The position numbers and the translations under genes are program-made. DNA of 64,000 nucleotides from positions 1-64,000 of the forward strand of contig NZAC01000011.1 of the NCBI GenBank assembly GCA_002686085.1. The letters run 5' to 3'. The stretch comes from Roseibacillus sp. (GTDB lineage: Bacteria > Verrucomicrobiota > Verrucomicrobiia > Verrucomicrobiales > Akkermansiaceae). The notes beneath the pieces were generated by a model that made no database searches, was not told the origin of the DNA, and was given only the letters and a program-made list of their open reading frames with translations. This document shows, one piece after another, positions 26,859-35,996 of the stretch (the stretch's first letter is position 1; every line of letters begins with the position of its first letter).

Positions 26859-27593
26859 ATGCCTCTTCCTTCCCGCTTCTCCAAGCCCGTGATCGCAGGA
26901 GGTATGGCTACAGGGCTTCTACTGGCCGCCCTTATTGGGCTCAAAGTCCTCTCCTCAGGCGGTGATCCCGGCAACGCTGGGAATTCATCCGCTGTTAAAA
27001 TACCGTCTCCGCCCCAAGGTTCCGCTGACAGGACTTCATCCGGGAATACCTTTCGGAAGTCCAATGCGCAGAGGCCTGCAACAGAAAATCTTGAATCAGA
27101 GCAGATGGAAACTGCGCCCTCGCGCAAGGAAGCCATGGTCGCCGTATCCGTTCGCGCTCGTAGAGATTTAAAGCTTCTCCGCGAGGGCTCGAGAAATGAA
27201 CTTGAGTCAGCGGAGGCACGAGAGAAGTTCGCTGAGACGATTCGAAATATCTCGGACCCTGGGGAGCGAAAACGCCTTCTTGAAGAGCGTGCTGAGTCGA
27301 TGCGCATCGCCCGGAACAAGGCCGATGCCGAGAAAGGGTTTCCCGGGCGGGCCCGCGAAAAACGCCTTATCGCCCTGATGCAAGTCCAGAGCCTGTGGAG
27401 AATGAATTCTTATCTTGCACAAAACCGCTCTTTGAAAACCGAATCTGCGCAGTTTGACGATCAACTTGCCGATTGGGTGGAGAAGTCTGAAGGGATGAGC
27501 GACGAGGAGTTCCACCAGTCTTTCAATGACCTCCGGCGTAGCCTGAACGAACTCCGGATTAGAGATCAGGCTGCGTCAACACGACAGCCCTGA
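26859..27593 (+). CDS. membrane-anchored helical protein of unknown function
   Basis: Not recognised. The protein has 244 residues. One N-terminal transmembrane helix or uncleaved signal (about 11-33, VIAGGMATGLLLAALIGLKVL) is followed by a Gly/Ser/Pro-rich linker (to about residue 85) and a long, strongly charged helical part with many Arg, Glu and Leu residues. This suggests an extracytoplasmic helical bundle or coiled coil. It lies 111 nt after the oxidoreductase gene on the same strand. A decayed gene and then a sulfatase gene follow. Confidence 0.7.
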   Translation: MPLPSRFSKPVIAGGMATGLLLAALIGLKVLSSGGDPGNAGNSSAVKIPSPPQGSADRTSSGNTFRKSNAQRPATENLESEQMETAPSRKEAMVAVSVRARRDLKLLREGSRNELESAEAREKFAETIRNISDPGERKRLLEERAESMRIARNKADAEKGFPGRAREKRLIALMQVQSLWRMNSYLAQNRSLKTESAQFDDQLADWVEKSEGMSDEEFHQSFNDLRRSLNELRIRDQAASTRQP

Positions 27594-27602
27594 CCAAAGA
27601 GC

Positions 27603-27910
27603 TCAGTGCCTCCTGTCAGCGGAGAACACACGGTCATAGATTTTGGAGTAGAGCAGGTCCCCGTGACGTCTGATCTCATGGATGCTTTTGTGACCCCGAA
27701 TGAGCGAGGCCCCCCGGTTGAGTCCTCGCTTTAATCTCAGCCCGGATACCCTTCAACGTCCGCGAGGTGAGTTCATTGGGCGCAATACTCAATTTCCCGC
27801 ACCGTCGTAAACAGGAGTCTCGCAAAAGGCCCCATGTAAGCCGCATCCCTTTGTTGCTTGCCTAAAAACTCTCTGAATGAATGATCCTGCCCGATCGTAA
27901 ATATACACGC
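27603..27910 (-). pseudogene. probable decayed gene remnant with frame breaks
   Basis: Three protein-like stretches occur in a row on the minus strand but in different frames. The first ends GPFARLLFTTVREIEYCAQ-stop (stop at 27773-27775). The second reads PNELTSRTLKGIRAEIKA. The third runs LNRGASLIRGHKSIHEIRR and on through GDLLYSKIYDRVFSADRRH to a stop at 27603-27605. The segments together look like the C-terminal 90-100 residues of one protein broken by small frame changes. No family was recognised. Sequencing error is a possible alternative explanation. The plus-strand sulfatase starts at 27912, on the far side. Confidence 0.35.
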
Positions 27911-27911
27911 C

Positions 27912-29297
27912 GTGAAGTCTGCTCTTTCCTGCTTTCTGCTTACCTGCCTCTCCTTCGCTGTAACGGCGGCCACCTCCATAGCAAAACCGAACATTATTTA
28001 CATCCTGCTCGATGATGCAGGCTACGGCGATCTCTCCTGCTATGGGCAAAAAAAATTCCTGACCCCGAATATCGACCGCCTTGCTAGTGAAGGCATGAAA
28101 TTCACGAACCACTACTCGGGTTCAACGGTATGTGCCCCAACTCGAAGCGTCATCATGTCCGGCCTCCATACGGGGCATACTCCCAGTCGGGGAAACCGGG
28201 AAATCAGGCCTGTGGGGCAATTCCCGATACCCGCTGGGACCTTCACAATTGCCGAGGCCCTCAAAAACGCTGGCTACGCCACCGGTGCCTTTGGGAAATG
28301 GGGCCTTGGGAATCCAGGATCCGAGGGCGACCCGATTCATCAGGGATTCGATCGCTTCTTTGGCTACAACTGCCAGCGAAACGCGCATACCTACTATCCC
28401 ACCTGGCTTTTTGACGACCTCCGTAAAATTGAACTGGATGGGAAAACCTACGCTCACGACCTCATCATGGACAAGACCGTCGAGTGGATTGATCGCCAGC
28501 ACGATAAACCCTTCTTTTGCTTTCTCCCGGTCACGATCCCGCACGCCGCCATGCATGTTCCGGAAAAATATGCGGCTCCTTTCCGCAAGAAGTTTCCGGA
28601 ATTTGAAAATAAGGTCGGGCGCTACGGCAACAACAAGCCCTTCGCAAAGAATCCAGCAGCCCAATTTGCTGGAATGATGACTGCCCTTGACGAGGGGATC
28701 GGGCGGATACTTAAAACACTTGAGAGACACCAGATCGATACGAACACCATAATCCTTCTTAGTTCCGACAATGGCCCGCACAAGGAAGGCGGGCACATGC
28801 CGAAATACTTCAATTCCAGCGGAGGGCTGAGGGGTTTCAAGCGTGATCTTTACGAAGGCGGAATTCGCTGTCCCCTTCTTGTTCGCTGGCCTGGAAAGAT
28901 AAAAGCTGGAACAACCAGCGACCATATCTCAGCTCATTGGGACCTCTTTCCCACCCTCTGTGAGCTGGCAGAAACGGAAACCCCAGAAGGCCTGGATGGA
29001 ATGAGCTTCCTTCCAGCGCTACTTGGTGCCGAACAGAAACAACATGAATATCTCTACTGGGAATTTTTTGAGGGAGGTGGCAAGCGCGCTGTCCGCATCG
29101 GAAAGTGGAAAGCCGTTCAGAACCATGTCAACCGGGAAGGGCAGAATGCGCCCATCGAAATTTATGACCTCGAAAGCGATCGCGCAGAGACCCGCAATCT
29201 GGCTAGTCAGAATACTGAACTCATTGCCAAGGTCCGAAAAATTTTCAACCGAGCGCATACTCCTTCTCCTCTTTGGAAATTTAATTGGGAAAAATAA
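27912..29297 (+). CDS. exported sulfatase, Cys-type
   Basis: Sulfatase of 461 residues starting with GTG. A signal peptide (about 1-24, ending SIA-K) precedes PNIIYILLDDAGYGDLSCYG with metal-binding Asp residues. The formylglycine site is Cys74 in C-A-P-T-R. GAFGKWGLG, LSSDNGPHKEGG and RCPLLVRWPGKIKAG complete the pattern. It belongs to the same broad family as the other three sulfatases in the window but is not a close copy, which suggests different substrates. The DsbD-N-like gene starts 17 nt after its stop and is probably co-transcribed. Confidence 0.94.
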   Translation: MKSALSCFLLTCLSFAVTAATSIAKPNIIYILLDDAGYGDLSCYGQKKFLTPNIDRLASEGMKFTNHYSGSTVCAPTRSVIMSGLHTGHTPSRGNREIRPVGQFPIPAGTFTIAEALKNAGYATGAFGKWGLGNPGSEGDPIHQGFDRFFGYNCQRNAHTYYPTWLFDDLRKIELDGKTYAHDLIMDKTVEWIDRQHDKPFFCFLPVTIPHAAMHVPEKYAAPFRKKFPEFENKVGRYGNNKPFAKNPAAQFAGMMTALDEGIGRILKTLERHQIDTNTIILLSSDNGPHKEGGHMPKYFNSSGGLRGFKRDLYEGGIRCPLLVRWPGKIKAGTTSDHISAHWDLFPTLCELAETETPEGLDGMSFLPALLGAEQKQHEYLYWEFFEGGGKRAVRIGKWKAVQNHVNREGQNAPIEIYDLESDRAETRNLASQNTELIAKVRKIFNRAHTPSPLWKFNWEK

Positions 29298-29314
29298 CAG
29301 ACCCTCCCCCGTTG

Positions 29315-30148
29315 ATGAAGATCTTGATTGCCCTTACCTCTGTCCTTCTTCTCTCCCTGCCAGCACAGGGAGCCGGTGCGGATATCCAGCTTGTCTCTGA
29401 GGTCGAGTCCGTCGAACCTGGAGTTCCCTTTACGGTTGGCCTTCATGTTCTGCCTCAAAAAAACTACCACACCTATTGGAAATATCCGGGAATTGTTGGC
29501 CTGCCTACTTCTGTCGAATGGAAGCTGCCAAAGGGATTTCATGCCGGGGAGATCTCCTGGCCTACTCCCGAGATTGTAGACATGTCGGGCCATCCCGCGC
29601 ATGGATTCCGCCGCGAATTACTACTGCTTGTAGTCATCACTCCACCAAAAGAAATCCTAGCCAGTACAGTAACGATCTCAGGAGAACTGGCATGGATGGC
29701 CTGTCACAGGGAATGCCACCCGGGGTTTGCAACTCGCTCCATTGAACTCCCTGTGAATCACACTGGCAGTCCGATATATGACCGCAAGTGGGCTGCCGCC
29801 ATCAAAAGGGAACGCGAGGCTTTGCCTCAGGAATGTTCCCTATGGCAAGTTTCGGTTGAATCTGAGGCTGATGCCAACCCCGTAGTGATTCGAGTCAAGC
29901 CCTCCAAAGGAGCCTCAAAAAATCCCGGCCGGGTTTACTTCTTCAGTGAGGACGGCCAGATCACGTCTGAACCTGCTCAGAGCGTACACCGTCAAAACGA
30001 TGGCAGCTACCTGATCACGGGTACTCGGTCCGATTTCAGTCCGAAAGGCAGAACAACCCTCTCGGGAACTCTGGTCGCGTCTAAAGGATGGGCCGAAGGA
30101 ACGCTGCTGCCTGCCTTCCGGGTCAATCCGGCCTACCCGTCGCAATAA
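29315..30148 (+). CDS. exported DsbD N-terminal-domain-like protein (stand-alone)
   Basis: Exported protein of 277 residues. The ATG at 29315 gives a clean signal peptide (about 1-20, ending QGA-G). The body resembles the N-terminal domain of thiol:disulfide interchange protein DsbD, with VEPGVPFTVGLHVLPQKNYHTYWKYPG and GELAWMACHRECHPG. The last motif has a Cys pair three residues apart (CHREC), which may be redox active. The membrane domain and thioredoxin domain of full DsbD are missing. It follows a sulfatase gene by 17 nt. Electron delivery within the periplasm is the family role; here partners are unknown. Confidence 0.8.
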   Translation: MKILIALTSVLLLSLPAQGAGADIQLVSEVESVEPGVPFTVGLHVLPQKNYHTYWKYPGIVGLPTSVEWKLPKGFHAGEISWPTPEIVDMSGHPAHGFRRELLLLVVITPPKEILASTVTISGELAWMACHRECHPGFATRSIELPVNHTGSPIYDRKWAAAIKREREALPQECSLWQVSVESEADANPVVIRVKPSKGASKNPGRVYFFSEDGQITSEPAQSVHRQNDGSYLITGTRSDFSPKGRTTLSGTLVASKGWAEGTLLPAFRVNPAYPSQ

Positions 30149-30156
30149 AGCCGAGA

Positions 30157-32775
30157 TTACTTTCCAATTCGAGCTCGGTCCCGATCCTTCTTTTTCTTTG
30201 GCTCTGGTGTAAAGGCCCCAGCCCCAGGGGAAAAGTCCCAAGGCTGCGTCTTTTCGCCAAGGCTATCGAGAAACGCACCTGCAGAGAATGCGAGATAGAA
30301 TGGGCCATCTCCTTTTCGCGTACGGTTCTCGTCATAGAGTTTCCTCATGGAAGGAAGGGCAGTCCGGGCATCCTTCCCCAGCAGTTCAATGGCCCTGCAA
30401 GCCCTCAGGGCCACCCACCAATTCTCATGGGCGAGTTCCCTTATCAGGCACTCAAGGGCCGCTTTCCGACTACTCCCCTCCCGGGCAAGCCAATCCGCAG
30501 CCTCGATTCTGACTGAGGCTGAAATATCTTCCAGATAGTCAACTAGTCGATCTCTGTCCTCGTAACCTCCAGCCCGCAAGGCAAGGATCGCCCAATAACG
30601 TTCTATGGGATCATCTGATTGCAGCAGCTCGAGCGCGGTTTCAAAATCTGATCGACCGACAAGGTCTGCGGCACTCCATGCCTTTGCCAGGTCCGGCTGG
30701 TGATCACTTTTCCCACGAAGAATGTCATACAAGGGCTTCCCCTCGTTCCTCACCCAGCTCCACATCTCGTCTTCCGGAATTGCACCCGGGTCCCTCAACC
30801 TCAGGCGTTCGGACTCATAGGACCGGCGATGCGCTCGTAGAGCATCCTGCTGCTCCACAGTCATCACGCCCTTCATTAGATTAACCAGGTTATGTGGATC
30901 CGAATCACAATCATAAAAAGCCTCGGCCGGCTTTCCAGGCCCCGCGTAATCCATCTGCACCTTGTTCAATGTCTGGGGCGCCTCCTCAGCAAGACGGGTG
31001 ATCTCCTGCCGAGTTACGCCGAGATCGGAAAATACACTGGGCTGATTATGGCTTAAATATGGATGATAATTCCGAACATAAAGATACTTTCTGCTCCGCA
31101 GCGAGCGGGCGCATTCAAAGACCTCGTCAACCCGGTCCCTGCACCCGTAAACGTATTCAGGCTCTGGATCACGGTTCCGCCCCAGAAACCTCCTCCCCTG
31201 CATATAATCCTTTTTACCGAGTTCCGCCAGGTTCAGCACCGTCGCAGGGAAATCTACAAAGCTCACGAGTTCCTCATTCACCGTCCCGGGAGGAGAAGGA
31301 GCGAGATGCTGGTAGCATCTGGGGAAGCGCACCATGAGCGCTACCCGCATTCCGGAGTCGTACAGCATCCTTTTCCCCCTCGGCATCCCAGTGCCGTGAT
31401 CCGAGTAAAAGAACACAATTGTATTATCCGCGTACCCATCCTCTTTAAGCTCTTTCAGTAGTCGCCCCGTGTTTTTGTCCATCACGGTCACGCAGTCATA
31501 CATCCGCGCCCATTCCTTCCTAATCGATGGCGTGTCCGGGTAGTATGGAGGCAAGGGAACTTTCCCCGGGTCATGAATCTCGTCCTCGGAAAGATGAGAC
31601 TGTACCTCCCTTTTAAATACTTCGTGGGGCCACACCGTCGTCCGGGACTGATGAGTAGTCATGTCATTGAACACAGAAAAAAAGGCCTGACCTTTTCTGC
31701 GCTGATCACTCCGCCAGTGAGCCTCACCACTGGACTCATTCCACGCCTCGGCAATCAACCGCTGGGTCGCGCCATTATTATAATCCGTCTTTACGTTGTT
31801 ACTCGTGAAGTAGCCCGCCCCCCGCAGGTAGCTGGGAAAGGCCTTCACCCGGTCCGGAATCGGAAAGGCCGATCGCATCTGGTGCGCCCCCAGACTGACC
31901 GTCGTCACTCCCGTGATCAGGCAGGCCCGCGAAGGGGAGCAGACTGGTGCTGCCGCGAAAGCGCGGGTGTAACGCACGCTCTCCTCCGCAAACCGGTCCA
32001 AGTGTGGAGTAGTAGAGAACTCATCGCCATAGCATCCCAGATAGGGACTCATGTCCTCCGCTGTAATCCATAGAATATTTGGATCCAGCCTGCGGGCCCT
32101 GATGTTGCGAAAGCGAACGGTCCCTCCCTTGCCGTGATGCTGTATCCCGAAGTAGCCTCCCAGCTGCCGCTCTTCGTATAATTCTGCAATCAGAGTTCCG
32201 TTAAGGTATGTCCGCACCAGAGAACCCCGGGCCACGACCCGGAAATGATTCCAATCTCTTTCTTTCAACAGACCTTTGATCTTTTTCTGGTAATCCGGAT
32301 TCTGGTCTTTCGTCGGGTAAAGCCATCCCCCCAGACCAATACCATAGATACTCGCCGGCCTTTGCAGATCGATCTCACACTGATACCCCTTTGGCTTGCC
32401 TGAATTACCCGAGCAACGATAGGCAAAGCCGGAGTTGAAATTCACCTCCCGGGCATCCACTGGAAGGAGAACCTCAAGCTCTGCCTCGAAATCGCGCATG
32501 GCGATGTCCGTAGTAACCCAGCAATTGGTTTTCGAGAGCAGCTCCAAAGCCCCATCCTTCACTTCGAAGCGTATAACCTTGCTTCGGGGGGTCCAGCCCT
32601 CGGTAGTCTCTCCATCAAAGAGGTCAACCCACTCCGCTGCGAAAACGGATGAGAATACGGAAAGAATGGAAATGCACAAAATTGCCGCTCCTGATCGAGT
32701 TATCTTACTCACTCCTTTCGTGTACGCCTTCAGTGGCATCGAGAAAAGGCAATCTCCTAAAATTCGACTCGCCAT
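30157..32775 (-). CDS. DUF1080-sulfatase-HEAT fusion protein, exported
   Basis: Unusual three-part protein of 872 residues. An N-terminal signal (hydrophobic part about 28-47, ending VFA-A) comes first. A DUF1080/3-keto-disaccharide hydrolase-like lectin fold follows at about 48-228 (WVDLFDGETTEGWTP, WNHFRVVARGSLVRTYLNG, FGIQHHGKGGTVRFRNI). A sulfatase domain runs from about 232 to 640, with formylglycine Cys279 in C-S-P-S-R and FFYSDHGTGMPRGKR. HEAT-like repeats at about 700-850 (ERYWAILALRAG, SVRIEAADWLA, NWWVALRACRAIELLG) end the protein. The DUF1080 part could bind the glycan and the HEAT part could mediate protein contacts; both are inference. An ATG at 32739 is an alternative start. It diverges from the large PVC-type protein gene with 42 nt between starts. 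Confidence 0.9.
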   Translation of the reverse strand: MASRILGDCLFSMPLKAYTKGVSKITRSGAAILCISILSVFSSVFAAEWVDLFDGETTEGWTPRSKVIRFEVKDGALELLSKTNCWVTTDIAMRDFEAELEVLLPVDAREVNFNSGFAYRCSGNSGKPKGYQCEIDLQRPASIYGIGLGGWLYPTKDQNPDYQKKIKGLLKERDWNHFRVVARGSLVRTYLNGTLIAELYEERQLGGYFGIQHHGKGGTVRFRNIRARRLDPNILWITAEDMSPYLGCYGDEFSTTPHLDRFAEESVRYTRAFAAAPVCSPSRACLITGVTTVSLGAHQMRSAFPIPDRVKAFPSYLRGAGYFTSNNVKTDYNNGATQRLIAEAWNESSGEAHWRSDQRRKGQAFFSVFNDMTTHQSRTTVWPHEVFKREVQSHLSEDEIHDPGKVPLPPYYPDTPSIRKEWARMYDCVTVMDKNTGRLLKELKEDGYADNTIVFFYSDHGTGMPRGKRMLYDSGMRVALMVRFPRCYQHLAPSPPGTVNEELVSFVDFPATVLNLAELGKKDYMQGRRFLGRNRDPEPEYVYGCRDRVDEVFECARSLRSRKYLYVRNYHPYLSHNQPSVFSDLGVTRQEITRLAEEAPQTLNKVQMDYAGPGKPAEAFYDCDSDPHNLVNLMKGVMTVEQQDALRAHRRSYESERLRLRDPGAIPEDEMWSWVRNEGKPLYDILRGKSDHQPDLAKAWSAADLVGRSDFETALELLQSDDPIERYWAILALRAGGYEDRDRLVDYLEDISASVRIEAADWLAREGSSRKAALECLIRELAHENWWVALRACRAIELLGKDARTALPSMRKLYDENRTRKGDGPFYLAFSAGAFLDSLGEKTQPWDFSPGAGAFTPEPKKKKDRDRARIGK

Positions 32776-32817
32776 TCAATATATAGCTTTGTCAGCCTCA
32801 TAAGACCCCAGTTCACC

Positions 32818-35800
32818 ATGCGATTGTCCACTTTTCTGCTATTAAGCCTCTCTCTCCTTTTACCGGTCTCGGCGCAAAAGAAAAAAGAGAGACCGGCCAG
32901 CAGCTCCGGCAAATCCTCCGACCTGTCACAGTATTACATCAATCTGAAAACCTCTCCCCGGTCACAACAGACCCAGCCTGTTGTGACCTCCCTGCCCCTC
33001 AAATTGATGAAGGGGGACCGGATCGCACTCATCGGAAGTGGAGTTCTTGATAACGCTCGGCATTACGGTTTTTTTGAAACCCTGCTTCACCAACGTCATC
33101 CCCGGCATGAACTCAGCGTAAGGAATTTGTCCTGGCCTGCAGACGAGGTCGATCTCCAGCCAAGACCTGCAAACTTTGGTGACCTCGACCAGCACCTCAC
33201 CTACTACCGGACCGATGTCATTTTTGCTGCCTTTGGCTACAACGAGTCGTTTGCAGGTAGCGAGGGACTGCCGGCCTTCAAGGCTCGGTTCAACGCATTT
33301 TTATCCCAAATCAAGTCCCGGGCGTACAACGGAAAAAGTGGAGCTCGAATCATTGTTCTGTCTCCCATCGCTAATGAGGACGTCCCCGGCGTAGCAGCAG
33401 GTGAGCGTAATAATGAAAACCTGAAACTCTATACTGCGGCTATGTCTGAAATCGCTGCAAAGAATGCAGTGGCGTTCGTCGACGTTTTTGGCGCAACTGC
33501 CTTGGCCATGGCAGAAGGGGAAAACGACCTGACTACCAACGGAAACCAATTGAACCAAAACGGGCAGCTACTACTTGCAAAAACACTCTACCGCCAACTT
33601 TTTGGAGAGACCGCTCCCGAGGCAAATGAAGCCATTAGAGAGCTGGTGGTGGACAAGTCCAACCAGTTTTTCCACCGCTACCGCCCACTGAATACATTCT
33701 ATTATACCGGTGGCCGCAACAAGAGGTATGGCTACATCGACTTCTTGCCGGCCATGAGAAACTTTGACCTTATGGTGGCAAATCGTAACGAGGCCATCTG
33801 GAGAGTGGCTCAGGGTCAGAATGGGATTGTAAATGATTCCAACCTCCCCGCATTAGAGCAAGCCGCTAAGGGTCGTGGAGCGAATAAATGGCTTTCACCC
33901 AAGGATGAGCTTGCCGCCTTCCAGATCGACAAACGGTTTGAAGTGAACTGCTTTGCCTCCGAAGAGCAATTTCCGGACCTAGCTTGCCCAATTCAAATGC
34001 GCTGGGATGCCCGAGGCAGGCTATGGGTTTCCTGTTCAACAACCTATCCCCACCTATATCCCGGCAAAAAACCCAATGATAAGATTATTATCCTGGAAGA
34101 CCTCGATGGAGACGGCAAGGCAGACAAGTCGACAGTTTTTGCAGACAACCTGGAAATTCCCCTCTCCTTCGTTCTCGGGAGAAATGGCGTGTATGTCTCC
34201 GAGGAGCCTCATTTGATCTACCTTGCCGATACGAATGGAGATGACAAAGCGGACCACCGCGAAATCGTATTGACCGGATTCGGCTGTGAAGACTCTCACC
34301 ACGCTCTCCATGACTTCGTGTGGACTCCAGATGGGGATCTCATGTTCCGGGAGTCCATTTTTCATAACTCGCAGGTAGAGACCGCATACGGCCCTGTTCG
34401 AGCCAAAAACAGCTCGTGGTTTCGATTCCGGCCGGAGTCACACAGGCTTACTGCATTTGGTGGGTATCCTAACACCAATCCGTGGGGTGTTACCTTTGAT
34501 GATTGGGGGCAGCACGTGGCAAGTCATCCGATATTCGCCACCGCCTTTCATTCCACCAACGCTCCTTACCCCTCACAGCACCCCAGAGCCAATGGCATAC
34601 CTGCCTACTCCGGAGTCTGTGGCCAGGAATTTGTCGATTTTCCCTTCTGGCCGCAGGACATGCAGGGAGGATATGTAAAGGTCCGATATAAGCCCACCAA
34701 CCGAGTTGAGTTTCACCGATGGACTGAAAGTGGGGACCATTTCCGTGAACAGTTTCAGTTCAACCTGATTTTTTCTACAAACCTTTCGTTTATTCCGGTG
34801 GACATTCGTTTCGGCCCCAGAGGGGCCTTGTACATCTGTGACTGGTATAACCCCATAAAGGGGCACGCTCAATATTCACTGAGGGATCCAAGGCGTGATC
34901 GTAAATCAGGCCGCATCTGGCGCATCGTTCCAAAAGGGGCAAAACTACAGGAGCCCCCTCGGATCGCAGGTGCTCCGACCCTCTCTCTTCTCGAGCTTTT
35001 GAAATGCCAGGAATACCGCTACCGCTACTGGGCCAAGCGGGAACTGCGCGACAGGCCTCAGCAGGAGGTCGAAGACAAGCTGACTTCGTGGGTACACAAA
35101 CTGGACCGCAAGGGGCACCGGTTCCGCCACCATCAGATCGAAGCCCTATGGACCTACAGAGGGATTGGATCCGCGAATCCCAAGCTGCTCCTGGAGCTCC
35201 TGAACTGTGACCTTCATCATGCGCGCGCTGCTGCGACGCGCCAATTACGCTATGCTGATTGTGGATTAAGCAGCAAGGAGAGAGACCACCAGCTCCTTCT
35301 TAGATCAAAAGATGAAAATGAGCTAGTGCGTTTGGAAGCAGTGACTGCCGCCACCTACATCGCTACCCCGCAGGCATTCCAAGCAGTATTAGCTGCAATA
35401 CAACGGCCCCGGGAAGCGCATCTTGATTACGCGATCAGGACCGCCCTGGGCTCGGAATCTCTCCTTCCTTTCTGGCGTGAGACCACACCCCTGACGATAG
35501 AACAGTTCATGGCAGCTTTTAATCTTAGCTCTCAAACAAAGGCTGGAAGTTCTACCCTCAACGCAAAAGACGCCGCTTTCGACTCTCAGGCAAATCTTGC
35601 AGAGATCAAGATCAGCTGCATCACCGGCAGACTTCTCTTCAGCAAGAAGAGGTTCGAGGTCGAAGCAGGGCAAGCCGTCAAGCTGGTGTTCACGAATCCA
35701 GACGCAACGCCTCATAATCTTCTGGTTCTCCAATCCGGAACTCCCGTCGAGAGTGTGGGGCTGGCTGCGAATGAGATGGCAAAAAGTCCGGAAGGGGCAA

Positions 35801-35973
35801 AAAACAACTTTGTTCCTGACGATGACCGGATTCTGCACTCCACAAAGATGCTCGGACCAAACTCCTCCGAGACACTGCGCTTCCTTGCACCTGAGCAGCC
35901 CGGCACCTACCCCTTTCTCTGCACCTTCCCGGGACACTGGGTCCTGATGAAAGGTGAGATGATCGTCAAATAG
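32818..35973 (+). CDS. exported SGNH / PVC-type dehydrogenase-like / HEAT / cupredoxin fusion protein
   Basis: Exported protein of 1051 residues with a signal peptide (about 1-20, VSA-Q). An SGNH/GDSL-hydrolase-like domain (about 55-280; RIALIGSGVLDNARHYGF, FAAFGYNESF) is followed by a beta-propeller-like PVC membrane-bound-dehydrogenase domain (about 370-700; LEDLDGDGKADKSTVFADNL, RFGPRGALYICDWYNPIKGH). HEAT-like repeats come at about 720-880. A C-terminal azurin-like cupredoxin domain (about 930-1051) has copper-ligand candidates: His in TPHNLLVL, then Cys, His and Met in LCTFPGHWVLMKGEM. Many PVC homologues end in a CxxCH haem domain; none is present, so copper seems to take the electron-transfer role. 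The sulfatase gene downstream starts 23 nt after the stop. Sugar oxidation is a plausible but unproven role. Confidence 0.88.
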   Translation: MRLSTFLLLSLSLLLPVSAQKKKERPASSSGKSSDLSQYYINLKTSPRSQQTQPVVTSLPLKLMKGDRIALIGSGVLDNARHYGFFETLLHQRHPRHELSVRNLSWPADEVDLQPRPANFGDLDQHLTYYRTDVIFAAFGYNESFAGSEGLPAFKARFNAFLSQIKSRAYNGKSGARIIVLSPIANEDVPGVAAGERNNENLKLYTAAMSEIAAKNAVAFVDVFGATALAMAEGENDLTTNGNQLNQNGQLLLAKTLYRQLFGETAPEANEAIRELVVDKSNQFFHRYRPLNTFYYTGGRNKRYGYIDFLPAMRNFDLMVANRNEAIWRVAQGQNGIVNDSNLPALEQAAKGRGANKWLSPKDELAAFQIDKRFEVNCFASEEQFPDLACPIQMRWDARGRLWVSCSTTYPHLYPGKKPNDKIIILEDLDGDGKADKSTVFADNLEIPLSFVLGRNGVYVSEEPHLIYLADTNGDDKADHREIVLTGFGCEDSHHALHDFVWTPDGDLMFRESIFHNSQVETAYGPVRAKNSSWFRFRPESHRLTAFGGYPNTNPWGVTFDDWGQHVASHPIFATAFHSTNAPYPSQHPRANGIPAYSGVCGQEFVDFPFWPQDMQGGYVKVRYKPTNRVEFHRWTESGDHFREQFQFNLIFSTNLSFIPVDIRFGPRGALYICDWYNPIKGHAQYSLRDPRRDRKSGRIWRIVPKGAKLQEPPRIAGAPTLSLLELLKCQEYRYRYWAKRELRDRPQQEVEDKLTSWVHKLDRKGHRFRHHQIEALWTYRGIGSANPKLLLELLNCDLHHARAAATRQLRYADCGLSSKERDHQLLLRSKDENELVRLEAVTAATYIATPQAFQAVLAAIQRPREAHLDYAIRTALGSESLLPFWRETTPLTIEQFMAAFNLSSQTKAGSSTLNAKDAAFDSQANLAEIKISCITGRLLFSKKRFEVEAGQAVKLVFTNPDATPHNLLVLQSGTPVESVGLAANEMAKSPEGAKNNFVPDDDRILHSTKMLGPNSSETLRFLAPEQPGTYPFLCTFPGHWVLMKGEMIVK

Positions 35974-35996
35974 CTTTAATGCTCCTCTTAAAAAAC

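Noticed and set aside
28122-28925. Minus-strand open frame of 267 codons
   Set aside because: It is antisense to a clear sulfatase gene.
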